Shown here: in pieces, positions 24,505 to 32,311 of the stretch
How positions within the stretch are numbered: position 1 is the first letter of the stretch
How the letters are laid out: each line of letters starts with the position of its first letter
NCBI GenBank assembly: GCA_030065755.1
Contig: JASJDA010000095.1
Coordinates: 1 to 32,372 of the forward strand
Direction of reading: 5' to 3'
DNA from: Prochloraceae cyanobacterium
GTDB lineage: Bacteria; Cyanobacteriota; Cyanobacteriia; Cyanobacteriales; JASJDA01
DNA: 32,372 bases
Program-made: the position numbers and the translations under genes
Notes under the pieces: generated by a model
The model's input: the letters and a program-made list of their open reading frames with translations, nothing else
What the model was told of the DNA's origin: nothing
Database searches by the model: none

Positions 24505-25458
24505 ATGCATTCTTATTCTCTAATAGCCCCAGCTAAAATCAATCTGTATCTGGAGATCGTTGGCGATCGACCTGACGGATATCACGAATTAGTGATGATT
24601 TTGCAAAGTATAGACTTGGTCGATCGCGTTGACCTAGTTCCTATAGATACACAAGAGATACGGATTTATTGTCAGCACCCTCAAGTACCTCTAGATGGGA
24701 GTAACTTAGCTTACCGTGCTGCACAATTGATGAGCCAAACATATCCCGATACTTTCGCCAATTACGGTGGTGTGGCAATTACCATACATAAAAATATCCC
24801 AGTAGCAGCAGGATTGGCTGGAGGATCTACCGATGCAGCAGCGGTGTTAGTGGGAATAAATCAGATGTGGAAATTAGGGTTGACCCAACCAGAGTTACAA
24901 GTCCTAGCTGCTAAAATTGGTTCGGACATTCCTTTTTGTGTTTCTGGGGGGACGGCGATCGCCACTGGACGAGGTGAAAAATTAGACGCGATCGCCGCTC
25001 TCAGTAAATTGTGGGTAGTTTTGGCAAAGTACCAAAATTTAGCTGTTTCCACAGCTTGGGCTTATCAAACTTATCGCCAACAATTTGCCAGTTCTTATAT
25101 TTCCGATCCTGAGTCTGTAGATTCTCGTGCTTCCAAAGTACATTCTGGCCCCTTAGTAGATGCGATTGCACACAAAAACGGAGAATCGATCGGGAAACTA
25201 TTGCACAATGATTTAGAAAAAGTTGTTTTACCAGAATTTCCACAAGTCGATCGCTTGTGCGAAGCGATGCGCAGCGCAGGAGGATTAGGAACTATGATGT
25301 CTGGTTCTGGGCCTACTGTTTTTACACTATGCGAGACTGAAAGTCAAGCACAAGCAATTAAGCAAAAGTTAAAAGAGAAAATTTCTGACCCAGATTTAGA
25401 GTTTTGGGTAGCCCAGTTATCTGGTAATGGAATTCAGGTGGGATCGACTCGATCGTAA
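24505..25458 (+). CDS. ispE: 4-diphosphocytidyl-2-C-methyl-D-erythritol kinase
   Basis: ATP-dependent phosphorylation in the MEP isoprenoid pathway, cytoplasmic; in cyanobacteria it feeds carotenoid, phytol and quinone synthesis. GHMP-kinase fold. Seen: [22 protein letters not shown] at the N-terminus, the phosphate-binding loop [35 protein letters not shown], and the C-terminal [13 protein letters not shown]. The 317-aa length is normal. The ATG at 24505 follows a tandem repeat instead of a ribosome-binding site. DUF3082 follows after 18 bp. Confidence 0.95.
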   Translation: MHSYSLIAPAKINLYLEIVGDRPDGYHELVMILQSIDLVDRVDLVPIDTQEIRIYCQHPQVPLDGSNLAYRAAQLMSQTYPDTFANYGGVAITIHKNIPVAAGLAGGSTDAAAVLVGINQMWKLGLTQPELQVLAAKIGSDIPFCVSGGTAIATGRGEKLDAIAALSKLWVVLAKYQNLAVSTAWAYQTYRQQFASSYISDPESVDSRASKVHSGPLVDAIAHKNGESIGKLLHNDLEKVVLPEFPQVDRLCEAMRSAGGLGTMMSGSGPTVFTLCETESQAQAIKQKLKEKISDPDLEFWVAQLSGNGIQVGSTRS

Positions 25459-25476
25459 CTTAGGAAGTCAAAATTT

Positions 25477-25812
25477 ATGAGTAATTCTAATTCCAAAGAC
25501 AAATCTAGTACTGCGGCAGAGAAAAAGGTAACTCCTGGGCGTTGTATAGTGGGAGCAAGTATTTCTGGAACACTCGCGATCGCTTTCTATTTCCTGACTG
25601 TTGCAATTTATCAAACATTTGCTAGTAAACCTATTCAATCTTCTAATCCTTTTGTGATTAATATTTCTTCTGCGGTTCGGACTTTAGTAGAAGGAGCCAT
25701 GGCCCTAGCAACTGGTATTTGTGCTGTTACCACAGTAGGTTTAGTTGCTTTAGCAATTCAGCTTACTATTCAAAGCTTCACAAAAAAATCTTCCTCTTCT
25801 GGGGAGAACTAA
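25477..25812 (+). CDS. DUF3082 family membrane protein
   Basis: 111-residue cyanobacterial protein of unknown function with two membrane helices (residues ~25-48, IVGASISGTLAIAFYFLTVAIY; ~72-97, LVEGAMALATGICAVTTVGLVALAI). Both termini are hydrophilic and Ser/Lys-rich and are predicted to be cytoplasmic. It is placed directly after ispE, an arrangement I recall as conserved, which suggests co-transcription and perhaps a link to isoprenoid products; that link is inference. ATG at 25477. Confidence 0.82.
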   Translation: MSNSNSKDKSSTAAEKKVTPGRCIVGASISGTLAIAFYFLTVAIYQTFASKPIQSSNPFVINISSAVRTLVEGAMALATGICAVTTVGLVALAIQLTIQSFTKKSSSSGEN

Positions 25813-25835
25813 AAAGCCAGTACGTCGGACTTCTT

Positions 25836-25880
25836 TAAAGAGATAGTATATGAAACGCATATACTATCTCTTTATTTTTA
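25836..25880 (+). terminator. Strong intrinsic terminator of the rsmA-ispE-DUF3082 unit
   Basis: A perfect 17-bp stem (arms 25836-25852 and 25858-25874) with a 5-nt AAACG loop is followed by TTTTTAT. It lies 24 bp after the DUF3082 stop. Confidence 0.9.
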
Positions 25881-26375
25881 TCTAATGAAAAAATTCTTTG
25901 CAATTCTTATTTTTTCTGCCCCTTTTCCCCCATTCATTCCCCACTATTTCCACAAAGTTTTTTCTTGTTTTCCACAATTTACCCAGAGTTTTCCACAGAC
26001 AATGTTCAGATCTTCAAGCCTTTACCGTCAAGTCGTGGATTTTTTTCTTTCTTTCTCCTGGGCTAATTTTCACCTTTCATTTGTAAACTTACGTAAAAAA
26101 AAACAAGCTTAAACTATGATTATTTCGTAGAGACACTTTTCTAATTGGTGGTTTTGTAATGTTTCGTCGCATTGACAAACCTACCCCCTTTTAGACGACA
26201 ATAGTGCGACTGACAGATAAATAATTTTCGATTAGGCTGGCTTAACTAAGTTATGAGAGCAAATGCCAGATAGGGATTTTACTGTCTTTATTAAACCACT
26301 TTCTATTGCCCTAAAACATCTTTAATCCTGATTTATTAATCCCTAGAATCTGAAAACAGAAAAATTGAGGTAATT
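25881..26375. other. Non-coding spacer holding the DnaA-box-like cluster
   Basis: About 0.5 kb after the terminator. It contains the phased nonamers and an AT-rich tract (26040-26110). The overlapping 60-75-codon frames here are pyrimidine-rich chance frames and are not called. The 3' end carries the DUF2811 ribosome-binding site (GAGG, 5 nt before the ATG at 26376). The rest shows no feature I can name. Confidence 0.6.
25946..25997 (+). promoter_or_regulatory. Cluster of three DnaA-box-like nonamers, phased by two helical turns
   Basis: ATTTCCACA at 25946-25954, TTTTCCACA at 25968-25976 and TTTTCCACA at 25989-25997. All have the same orientation, with start-to-start spacings of 22 and 21 bp. 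TTTTCCACA is the DnaA-box form I recall for cyanobacteria. The following 100 bp are AT-rich, with A- and T-runs. This is a candidate replication origin or DnaA-controlled site; no dnaA or dnaN is in the window. Confidence 0.55.
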
Positions 26376-26594
26376 ATGAATACACGAGTCAGCATTTTGG
26401 CAGAAATCCCCGAAGAATTACACGAATCTTTAAAAAAATATCTAGAAACTCATCCTACTTGGGATCAAGATCGGGTATTTGCTGCAGCTTTATCTTTGTT
26501 TTTATTACAAAATGCAGATAATCGAACTACTCAAACAGCTCAAAATTATCGTACCTGTGCCCGTGTATATTTAGAAACTTTGTTCAAACATTAA
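26376..26594 (+). CDS. DUF2811 family small protein
   Basis: 72-residue soluble protein of unknown function, found widely in cyanobacteria. Recognised by MNTRVSILAEIPEELHESLK, then HPTWDQDRVFAAALSLFLLQN. The first half has a ribbon-helix-helix-like feel (strand, then ELHESLKKYLE helix), so nucleic-acid binding is possible but not shown. GAGG lies 5 nt before the ATG. It is a lone gene between the DnaA-box-like region and the IS relics. Confidence 0.85.
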   Translation: MNTRVSILAEIPEELHESLKKYLETHPTWDQDRVFAAALSLFLLQNADNRTTQTAQNYRTCARVYLETLFKH

Positions 26595-26625
26595 TTCTTT
26601 GCTTAAGTGATGTACCCACACTGCC

Positions 26626-26908
26626 CTAGCGGGACAGTTGATCGTCCCAATACTCTCTGATATCAGTATTGGTAAAAACAAATTCATCTCGATAACTTAG
26701 TAATTGAGATGAATATGCTGGATCTACTTCTTTAACTATCGCACCAGCTTCTTGCTCCGTCCTTACGCCGAGGAAACCTCGGCGCGGGCGGTGCGCTTTT
26801 TCGGCTTTGTACTTTAGTATGGAAAAGAATTGACCGAAAGCAGCATCAGCCCAAGATTTGTTTAATCCTGTTTTAGCTGATTGTCCGTTGGGAACATATT
26901 TGCCCTTG
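26626..26908 (-). pseudogene. tnpB: IS605-type tnpB relic, C-terminal fragment (minus strand)
   Basis: C-terminal part of a TnpB RNA-guided nuclease, starting at GKYVPNGQSAKTGLNKSW and AFGQFFSILKYKAEKA, continuing VKEVDPAYSSQ and SYRDEFVFTNTDIREYWDDQ, and ending prematurely before the last RuvC aspartate (normally VDRDINAAIN). A 48-bp in-frame palindrome-bearing insertion splits it (26746-26793). It is the continuation of the tnpB fragment at 27318-28049, from which it is separated by a fragment of another element in opposite orientation. It cannot encode a functional nuclease. Confidence 0.85.
26746..26793 (-). repeat. 48-bp in-frame insertion with GC-rich palindrome
   Basis: Relative to the usual tnpB reading KYKAEKA-GAIVKEV, 16 codons (HRPRRGFLGVRTEQEA) are inserted. 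Within it, CGCCGAGG-AAA-CCTCGGCG (26766-26784) forms an 8-bp stem. It is GC-rich in AT-rich surroundings. It resembles the dispersed GC-rich palindromes at 32254-32311. The exact borders rely on a remembered tnpB sequence. Confidence 0.6.
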
Positions 26909-26909
26909 T

Positions 26910-27230
26910 CTAGCCAAATCAATATCAGATGCGGCATGGTATCGTTTTCGGGAATGGTTGGAGTATTTTAGCGCTGTTTATGGAGTGCCAGTTATAGCAG
27001 TTAGCTCCAATTATACCAGTCAAAATTGTTCGAGCTGTGGGAATAAAGTAGTTAAAACTCTTAGCACTAGAACCCACAAGTGTCCGCATTGTAATTATGT
27101 TGCAGATCGGGACGAAAACGCAGCCATAAACATCTTGAGATCTGCTCTGAAAGAATTATCAACTACGGTGGGGCGCACCGAATGTGAAGTCTCCCGAGAG
27201 ATTCCCCTCTGCTTGAATGTGGAAACATAG
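26910..27230 (+). pseudogene. tnpB: Second tnpB relic, C-terminal third (plus strand)
   Basis: An open frame begins abruptly at LAKSISDAAWYRFREWLEYF, runs through NYTSQNCSSCG, the second CxxC pair in CPHC, and the RuvC-type DRDENAAINIL, and ends after CLNVET. It is the C-terminal zinc-ribbon and RuvC-III part of a different TnpB subfamily from the minus-strand copy. No N-terminal two-thirds is present. Its 5' junction with the minus-strand tnpB relic is within a few bases of 26908. Confidence 0.85.
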
Positions 27231-27305
27231 GTAAGTAAGGGAACTCGAAGAAAGAGAAAGTCTAATCAGTGATGGTTAGAATCCCCGTACCTTCAGGTCG
27301 GGGAG
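27231..27305 (+). mobile_element. Right end of the plus-strand IS200/IS605 element (possible reRNA/omegaRNA scaffold)
   Basis: After the tnpB stop there is a short spacer and then the hairpin CCCCGTACC-TTCA-GGT-CGGGG (27283-27303). This is the subterminal stem-loop typical of IS605-family right ends and of the 3' end of TnpB guide-RNA scaffolds. The sequence directly beyond it belongs to the minus-strand tnpB relic, marking the element boundary near 27306-27318. Confidence 0.6.
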
Positions 27306-27317
27306 AACGTCAAGAAA

Positions 27318-28049
27318 GGACTTTAGTGATGGTACCTTGAAACCAAGAGAAGTCGCCAAGTAATCATCTTCGTGTAATACTGCATCCATCCCCAGGGAAT
27401 TTGACCAAGTAGGTTTAATATCTGCTTTGAACTCAGGTACGGTTTCATCAGTCAATCGAAGGTTAACATACCACCCGTCAGCTTTTTTAATTATTTGTGC
27501 TTGTTTGATAATTGCACCATCAGGTAAATGACGATGAGAACGAATCTTGAGAACTCCAATTTTAGCAACATCAAGATATAGATACTTTCCACCCACTGAA
27601 CATCGAACAAGAGAAACTGCTTGTCCCTCTAAAACCATTGAGCGATATCGAGCCGTATTCTTAAAGCGTGGTTTACCACTTCTATTGCCATTTTTATCTC
27701 CTTTTAGAAAGCGGCTCATTGCCTCATCGACTCTTTTTGATACCTCCTGCAAGGTTTGAGAAGGAATTCGAGTAAAGTCTAGCTGTTCATAGCTCCAACC
27801 CACCTTGACTAGATCTTTCTTTAACGGTGGAAGTTGTTTTTTCTGAGTGTAATAGTTGGGTCGCTCTTTTAATTGCGGTAGATGACAGATAAGAGGACAA
27901 CTGTCAGTGTAAGTACGATTTTGTTCCCACCAATCAAATCTCTCTCCCAATTGAAAGTTATACCAATATCGACAAACTCAAAGCCAATAATTGAGTTCTA
28001 GCTTCTGAGTCCTAGTTGGTAGTAGTCGATATTGATACGTGTACTTCAC
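27318..28049 (-). pseudogene. tnpB: IS605-type tnpB relic, N-terminal two-thirds (minus strand)
   Basis: Starts at GTG 28049 with VKYTYQYRLLPTRTQKLELN, hits an in-frame TGA at codon 24 (27978-27980), then continues VCRYWYNFQLGERFDWWEQN, LKKDLVKVGW, RSGKPRFKN, and the RuvC-I region LGMDAVLHEDDYLATS. It breaks off after PSLKSF at about 27318, where another element's right end replaces roughly 90 residues. It resumes at 26908. The stop codon and disruption make it a pseudogene. Divergent from the tnpA relic, as in IS605 elements. Confidence 0.87.
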
Positions 28050-28105
28050 AATCAGAGTTAATTTATAAACTACACTGATTATAGCATAGATAAGCAAAAT
28101 GTACT

Positions 28106-28219
28106 GTGAAAAAAGATTTTATTTCTCGTGGTCGTTCCGTCTCTGACTTGAAAGCTCATTTAGTTTTAACCACAAAATACAGGCGAAAAGTCTTTAATGC
28201 AGCTGAGAATTGGTATTAA
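28106..28219 (+). pseudogene. tnpA: IS200-type tnpA (Y1 transposase) N-terminal fragment
   Basis: From GTG 28106, a 37-codon frame reads KKDFISRGRSVSDLKAHLVL then TTKYRRKVF, the start of the IS200/IS605 single-strand transposase. It ends soon after. The HUH and catalytic-tyrosine regions are missing. It is divergent from tnpB with 56 bp between the starts. This marks the broken left side of the minus-strand tnpB element. Confidence 0.85.
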
Positions 28220-28221
28220 AT

Positions 28222-28250
28222 CAAAAAGGCGGATGTATCTCCGCCTTCTA
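28222..28250 (-). terminator. Intrinsic terminator of the cytochrome c peroxidase gene
   Basis: On the minus strand, stem AAGGCGGA/TCCGCCTT (28226-28247) with a 6-nt loop is followed by TTTTTGATTT, 9 bp after the peroxidase stop. It also abuts the tnpA relic stop, so the IS remnant ends at or just before this point. Confidence 0.8.
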
Positions 28251-28258
28251 AAAAATTA

Positions 28259-29323
28259 TTAATTTGGATCGGGTAGTGGTGTTTTGTCTGTAGTTTCTGG
28301 TAGTTTGGGTTCTTCGATATAGTTAGTAGGAATTTCGCCAGTTAAAGAATCTAAAAAAGCAACGATCGCGCTGGTTTCTTCTTGAGAAAGATCTTTTCCT
28401 AGTTGATATTTACCCATCCACTCTACTGCTCGAGCGAGATTTTTTGCCTGACCGTCGTGGAAATAGGGCGCGGTCATGGCAACATTTCTTAAGGAAGGGA
28501 CTTTAAAGATCATGCGATCGCTATCTTGGTGAGTTACTTCGTAGCGACCTCGATCTTTTTGAGTGGGCCAATCTTCAACTAACCCGACTTTTTGATACAT
28601 TCCACCTCCAACATAAGTCCCATTGTGGCAAGCAATGCAACCTGTTTCTGTAAATACTTTCAAACCTTGCTTTTGTTGGGATGTTAGTGCTGATGTATCG
28701 CCAGCGAGGTATTTATCGAAAGGTGCGGGGGTAACTAATTCTCTTTCAAAAGCACCGATCGCTTTCCCAATATTTTCGTATTTTAGTGGATTTGATTCGT
28801 CTGGAAAAGCCTCTTGAAAAGCTGCTACGTATTCAGGCATAGATTTTAGAACCTCTAAGACCTTTTCTTCGGAAGGCATTGCCATTTCCCCAGGATTGAG
28901 AATTGGTCCTAATGCTTGTTGTTCTACATCTTCAGCCCTTCCGTCCCAAAATTGAGCAATATGAGCAGCCGCATTATAGACGCTGGGGGAGTTTCTCGTG
29001 CCAAGCTGACCTTTGTGACCAGGAGAAGTAGGGAGGTTATCGACCCCGTAATTATCCAACTGGTGACAGCTATTGCAGGAAATATCTGCATTTTTACTCA
29101 GTCTCTTTTCGTAGTATAGTTCTCGTCCGAGATCGATTTTGGCTCGATCTGGTTTTTCTCCAGAAAACATATTTTCTGGTAGCGGAGAACCAAAGATACT
29201 TAAATTAATATCCTCTTGGGCTATAACTGCCTTTGAGAAGCTGAAAAAAGATAGGGTAAGGATTAATATCGATACTACAAGAATGCTCGCAACTCTTTTG
29301 CTGAGTTTTAATTTCTCAGTCAT
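28259..29323 (-). CDS. Di-haem cytochrome c peroxidase (CcpA/MauG family)
   Basis: Periplasmic (or lumenal) di-haem c-type cytochrome that reduces hydrogen peroxide with electrons from small redox carriers. Seen: a Sec signal with a hydrophobic core at residues ~12-35 ending near VIAQ, two haem-binding motifs CNSCH (about residue 82) and CIACH (about residue 230), the domain-typical LGRELYYEKRLS, GTRNSPSVYNAA, FWDGRAEDVEQQALGPI, and PSLRNVAMTAPYFHDG, where a methionine haem ligand normally lies. The 354-aa length is typical. Members of the MauG branch oxidise other substrates, which cannot be excluded. Single gene with its own terminator; the ATG at 29323 is clear. Confidence 0.9.
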   Translation of the reverse strand: MTEKLKLSKRVASILVVSILILTLSFFSFSKAVIAQEDINLSIFGSPLPENMFSGEKPDRAKIDLGRELYYEKRLSKNADISCNSCHQLDNYGVDNLPTSPGHKGQLGTRNSPSVYNAAAHIAQFWDGRAEDVEQQALGPILNPGEMAMPSEEKVLEVLKSMPEYVAAFQEAFPDESNPLKYENIGKAIGAFERELVTPAPFDKYLAGDTSALTSQQKQGLKVFTETGCIACHNGTYVGGGMYQKVGLVEDWPTQKDRGRYEVTHQDSDRMIFKVPSLRNVAMTAPYFHDGQAKNLARAVEWMGKYQLGKDLSQEETSAIVAFLDSLTGEIPTNYIEEPKLPETTDKTPLPDPN

Positions 29324-29463
29324 TAGAAATCTCTGTGACTAATACTTTACCAAAAATTTGGGTTTAAAGCCCTGCCCTAGAATAGCGGATTTGCAAGCCC
29401 TTTAATATTTTAGTTTTCGATCTTCCTTACTCGATCGCTCGCCCAGAATGAGTTTATTACCCT

Positions 29464-31632
29464 TTAATCGATGCCACCAATAAAATTATCTTGGGAATTA
29501 GACAAATGAGGAGAAATTTGCCAAACTGCACTTTGGGGAATGCCAAGAGAAATTCCGGCTTCGATCAATTCTCGTTGCACTCTGGGGCGAAATTCCCTTG
29601 CCAGAGCCCACTGCTGGCTCGGTGCTGTTTTAATCAACATACGAAGTAAAATTCCCTCGTGAGACACCTCGTCAACACCTAAAATAGTCGGCGGTTCTAA
29701 AATTTTGTCTTGCCATTCTGGTTCTTTTTGCATTTGTTGTGCTACTTGCTGGAGTATTTCTTTGGCTTTATTGACGTCAGCATTGTAGGCAATTTTGATG
29801 CTAAAGTTTACTCTCGACCAGTCCTTAGTCATATTAATGACCGTGCCAATTAAGCTATTGGGGATGATAATTAATTGACCGTCAAGATTGCGCAAACCAG
29901 TAGTGAACAGATTCATATTTTCCACACAACCGGCCAAACCATTAACTTCAATTACATCCCCAAGGGCATAGCGATCGCCTGCCAAAATTAAGATCCCATT
30001 GAGCATATTTTCAAGCAGGTTGCGGGACAGAAATGCTAAGACTACTGCGACAACACCAGCTCCAGCAAGCTCCCTGGGGTTAATTCCTAATAACAACACG
30101 GTTACATAGATAGCAATGGAGACAAAAATAAAAGTGGTCACTTTTTTTAAGACAGGAGAATAAGTAGTGACTCTCAAAGCATAGCGATTAGAAGCTGGAT
30201 TGTTTAATTGAGCTTCTGATGCCCACTGATTCAATGAGTAGTCGATGAGGACAGCGAAAATTTTGTCAGCTATGCTAACTAGCATCCAGGTTAGGGGCAG
30301 GAAAATAGCTTGGAAGAAAAACAAACGGAAATACAAGCGAGTTGCAGGAAATAGCAGCAACATTGAGGTCATGCCCATTAAGAAAATAAAGATTTGTCCC
30401 CAAAACAGCAGCCGGATTAACAAGTGATTGAGATTTTCTATCTGCTTGAGTGGAACCTGCAGCAGCAAAGAAGTCTGGGGATGAATTCGCCCAAAAGTTT
30501 GCATTTGAGTCGATAAAATCTTTCGGATCCTTATGGCTTTTTGCCAAAAATTAAAGATACTAATTCTGTGTAATTGAGTGGAAGTAGAAGGTGTGAGAGT
30601 TTCTGGTTGAGAAACTAGATTATCTGGAGTTTGACTGCGGGCAGAAAAAGACTCGGCTGTCGAGCTAACAGAGCGATCGGAGGTATTATCTTCTTCAGAC
30701 TTTGTGGCAGAAGGTTCAGCAGGGGGAGTGAGTATTTTTAATTTTTCGAGTTCAGCTAACTGTTCGGCTGATGCTGATTCGGGATTTACAGCCAGAGATT
30801 TAGTCAATCGACTTAATCCTCTGTGGATTTTTCGTTCCAATTGTTTGAGGATTTGAGATATGAAGCCCAGAGCTAAGAGCGCGATTAGCGCCATTGCCCC
30901 TATTGCTGCTGCTGCTGACGCGCGCAACCAAGGATAATTAGTATCCAGCTCGTATCCCCATAATTTTTCGCTCAGGTGACGTTGAATCAAATTTCGCCAG
31001 GATTGGGCCAATTCGTTGAGGGCTTTACCGTTAGCGCGGGCATCAACTCGATTCACGGTGATAATTGCCTGTTGGGACAGTTCCAACTCTGGTTGTGCTG
31101 GAACATAAACTACCGTCTGCTTGTTTTCGATTCCTACTTTTAGTTTCGGTGTAACAGGATGTAAAGGTTTGTTGCCTATTTGGAACAAATCTTTCCAGTC
31201 AACTTCAGGCTTAGCCTTTAGAATTTTGGGCGAGTTGGTAGTGGCCTGAACAATTTGCGATAAAGTTCTTTGAACTACTCTTGCTCGCTCTTCTATATTT
31301 AGAGCTACTTCTGTTGAGGGCAGTTTTGGATCGGGCTGATTTGCCACAGTCAGCTTTTCAAAGGGCTTTGACCAGCTTTTTCCTGTATTCAGGTAGACTC
31401 GGCTGCACCAGTACTTGCCACAGGGTTTGGCTTTGTAAAGATCCCACCAAGGAGTAGTATAAGTTTGACTAGTCGATGATGGGGGAAACCAAATTTGTGC
31501 CGCAGTAGGAGTGACTAAAGTTGTAGTTAGGATCGTGCTAATAAAGCCAATGAGGAAAAACCTGATTCCTCTTCTCCACTTGCTCCTATATTTTAAGAAT
31601 ATACCGCGTTTTTTAATATAACTATTACCCAT
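29464..31632 (-). CDS. Large MscS-family mechanosensitive channel
   Basis: 722-residue membrane channel that opens on membrane tension and probably releases osmolytes under hypo-osmotic shock. Seen: a cleavable N-terminal signal-like segment (FFLIGFISTILTTTLVTPTAAQ), then an extracytoplasmic domain of ~180 residues with a CGKYWC cysteine pair. One membrane helix follows near 235-260, then a Ser/Thr/Pro-rich cytoplasmic linker, four further hydrophobic segments (~400-535), and the MscS core: pore helix AGVVAVVLAFLSRNLLENML, then GDVIEVNGLAGCVENMNL, TGLRNLDGQLIIIPNS. The beta and alpha/beta vestibule follows, ending near IGIPQSA-type sequence. Much longer than E. coli MscS (286 aa), as is common in cyanobacteria. 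ATG at 31632. Confidence 0.9.
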   Translation of the reverse strand: MGNSYIKKRGIFLKYRSKWRRGIRFFLIGFISTILTTTLVTPTAAQIWFPPSSTSQTYTTPWWDLYKAKPCGKYWCSRVYLNTGKSWSKPFEKLTVANQPDPKLPSTEVALNIEERARVVQRTLSQIVQATTNSPKILKAKPEVDWKDLFQIGNKPLHPVTPKLKVGIENKQTVVYVPAQPELELSQQAIITVNRVDARANGKALNELAQSWRNLIQRHLSEKLWGYELDTNYPWLRASAAAAIGAMALIALLALGFISQILKQLERKIHRGLSRLTKSLAVNPESASAEQLAELEKLKILTPPAEPSATKSEEDNTSDRSVSSTAESFSARSQTPDNLVSQPETLTPSTSTQLHRISIFNFWQKAIRIRKILSTQMQTFGRIHPQTSLLLQVPLKQIENLNHLLIRLLFWGQIFIFLMGMTSMLLLFPATRLYFRLFFFQAIFLPLTWMLVSIADKIFAVLIDYSLNQWASEAQLNNPASNRYALRVTTYSPVLKKVTTFIFVSIAIYVTVLLLGINPRELAGAGVVAVVLAFLSRNLLENMLNGILILAGDRYALGDVIEVNGLAGCVENMNLFTTGLRNLDGQLIIIPNSLIGTVINMTKDWSRVNFSIKIAYNADVNKAKEILQQVAQQMQKEPEWQDKILEPPTILGVDEVSHEGILLRMLIKTAPSQQWALAREFRPRVQRELIEAGISLGIPQSAVWQISPHLSNSQDNFIGGID

Positions 31633-31966
31633 TTAACTCAATCGACACTCCCAGCTATGGGCTTTTATTGTCTGTTAGAAGGAACTGGGAACGATTATTC
31701 GCGATCGCAAATCCCAAAATCAGTTTATTCAACTTTTAGTCATAATACGCGCCATGAAGCAGATACCGAAGGGATCGCAAAGATATCTTAAGCCAACCTT
31801 ATCGTGACATACTCCTACGGTGATGCTGAAGCATACACCGTAGGCTTCTCACCAACTCCAGCTATCGCTTCGGATACTCGCTAAAAAATTGATGGAAAAG
31901 GAGTAACGAGTAACTAGTAGGATTTATCTTCAACTACCCCATCCTCGAATAACGAGCCGTTGCTCA
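31633..31966. other. Spacer between the channel gene and the tnpB relic, containing the IS right end
   Basis: The first ~170 bp (to about 31805) hold only a HIP1 octamer and presumably the channel promoter. From about 31806 the sequence belongs to the right end of the minus-strand IS element. A bulged hairpin CCTACGGTG-ATGCT...AGCAT-CACCGTAGG (31814-31844) lies near its tip. Confidence 0.55.
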
Positions 31967-31982
31967 TTATTCGAGGATGGGG
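31937..31982 (-). terminator. 16-bp perfect hairpin overlapping the tnpB stop
   Basis: CCCCATCCTCGAATAA (31937-31952) pairs with TTATTCGAGGATGGGG (31967-31982). The 14-nt loop can itself form GAGC/GCTC. The tnpB stop codon lies inside the inner arm. It probably serves as the end of the TnpB guide-RNA scaffold and/or a terminator. Confidence 0.7.
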
Positions 31983-32251
31983 ATTGTATCTAAACTCCAC
32001 CGCAACTCCGAGTATCTCGATAGACCCTCGGCTTTGGCTTCAACGCTCGATACATCAGGGACGGCTGAAAAACGACCCGTACTCTCAAAGTCCTGCCTTA
32101 AGAGCAACGTTCTCAGTGCAATATTTCTGGCTCCCAATAAGTCAGCATGAATTGTAAAATTACAGGCTTCACAACGAAAGTCTAGACCTTTATTCGGTCG
32201 GTTTTTACGGTCTGTATGCCCGCATTTTACACACTGCTGCGAAGCTTGCAT
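31967..32251 (-). pseudogene. tnpB: tnpB relic, C-terminal fragment
   Basis: 94-codon frame with the TnpB zinc ribbon CVKCG ... CEACN, the KNRPNKGLDFRC segment, HADLLGARNIALR (RuvC-III region, where A-D-L replaces the usual D-x-x-A context) and a tail ending DTIPILE. N-terminal ~300 residues are missing. Upstream of the ATG at 32251 the frame stays open for 25 codons through GC-rich palindromes before a stop, so those palindromes have replaced tnpB sequence. Confidence 0.85.
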
Positions 32252-32253
32252 GG

Positions 32254-32311
32254 GGACAACCGCCTCGAGCGGTTGTCCTAAAGGGCGATCCCGCAGGGAT
32301 CCGCGTAGCGG
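32254..32311. repeat. Cluster of three small GC-rich palindromes
   Basis: GGACAACCGC-CTCGA-GCGGTTGTCC (32254-32278), GATCCC-GCA-GGGATC (32287-32301) and CCGC-GTA-GCGG (32301-32311) are nearly contiguous. They contrast with the AT-rich surroundings and look like members of a dispersed palindromic repeat family. The minus-strand frame through them is open and in phase with the tnpB relic. Confidence 0.75.

Larger units (their letters stand above)
31806..32251 (-). mobile_element. Truncated IS200/IS605-family (tnpB-bearing) element, right part
   Basis: Comprises the tnpB C-terminal fragment (31967-32251), the hairpin overlapping its stop (31937-31982) and a second subterminal hairpin (31814-31844). 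The left part is missing, replaced by GC-rich palindromes. The outer boundary near 31806 is a guess from the hairpin position. Confidence 0.55.

Noticed and set aside
25885-26112. 75-codon frame beginning MKKFFAILIFSAPF, signal-peptide-like
   Set aside because: The apparent hydrophobicity comes from a pyrimidine-rich strand that also contains the phased DnaA-box-like sites; no ribosome-binding site, and another overlapping frame of equal quality.
31814-31844. Hairpin as a terminator of the MscS gene
   Set aside because: It lies upstream of that minus-strand gene, not downstream; it fits the right end of the IS relic.
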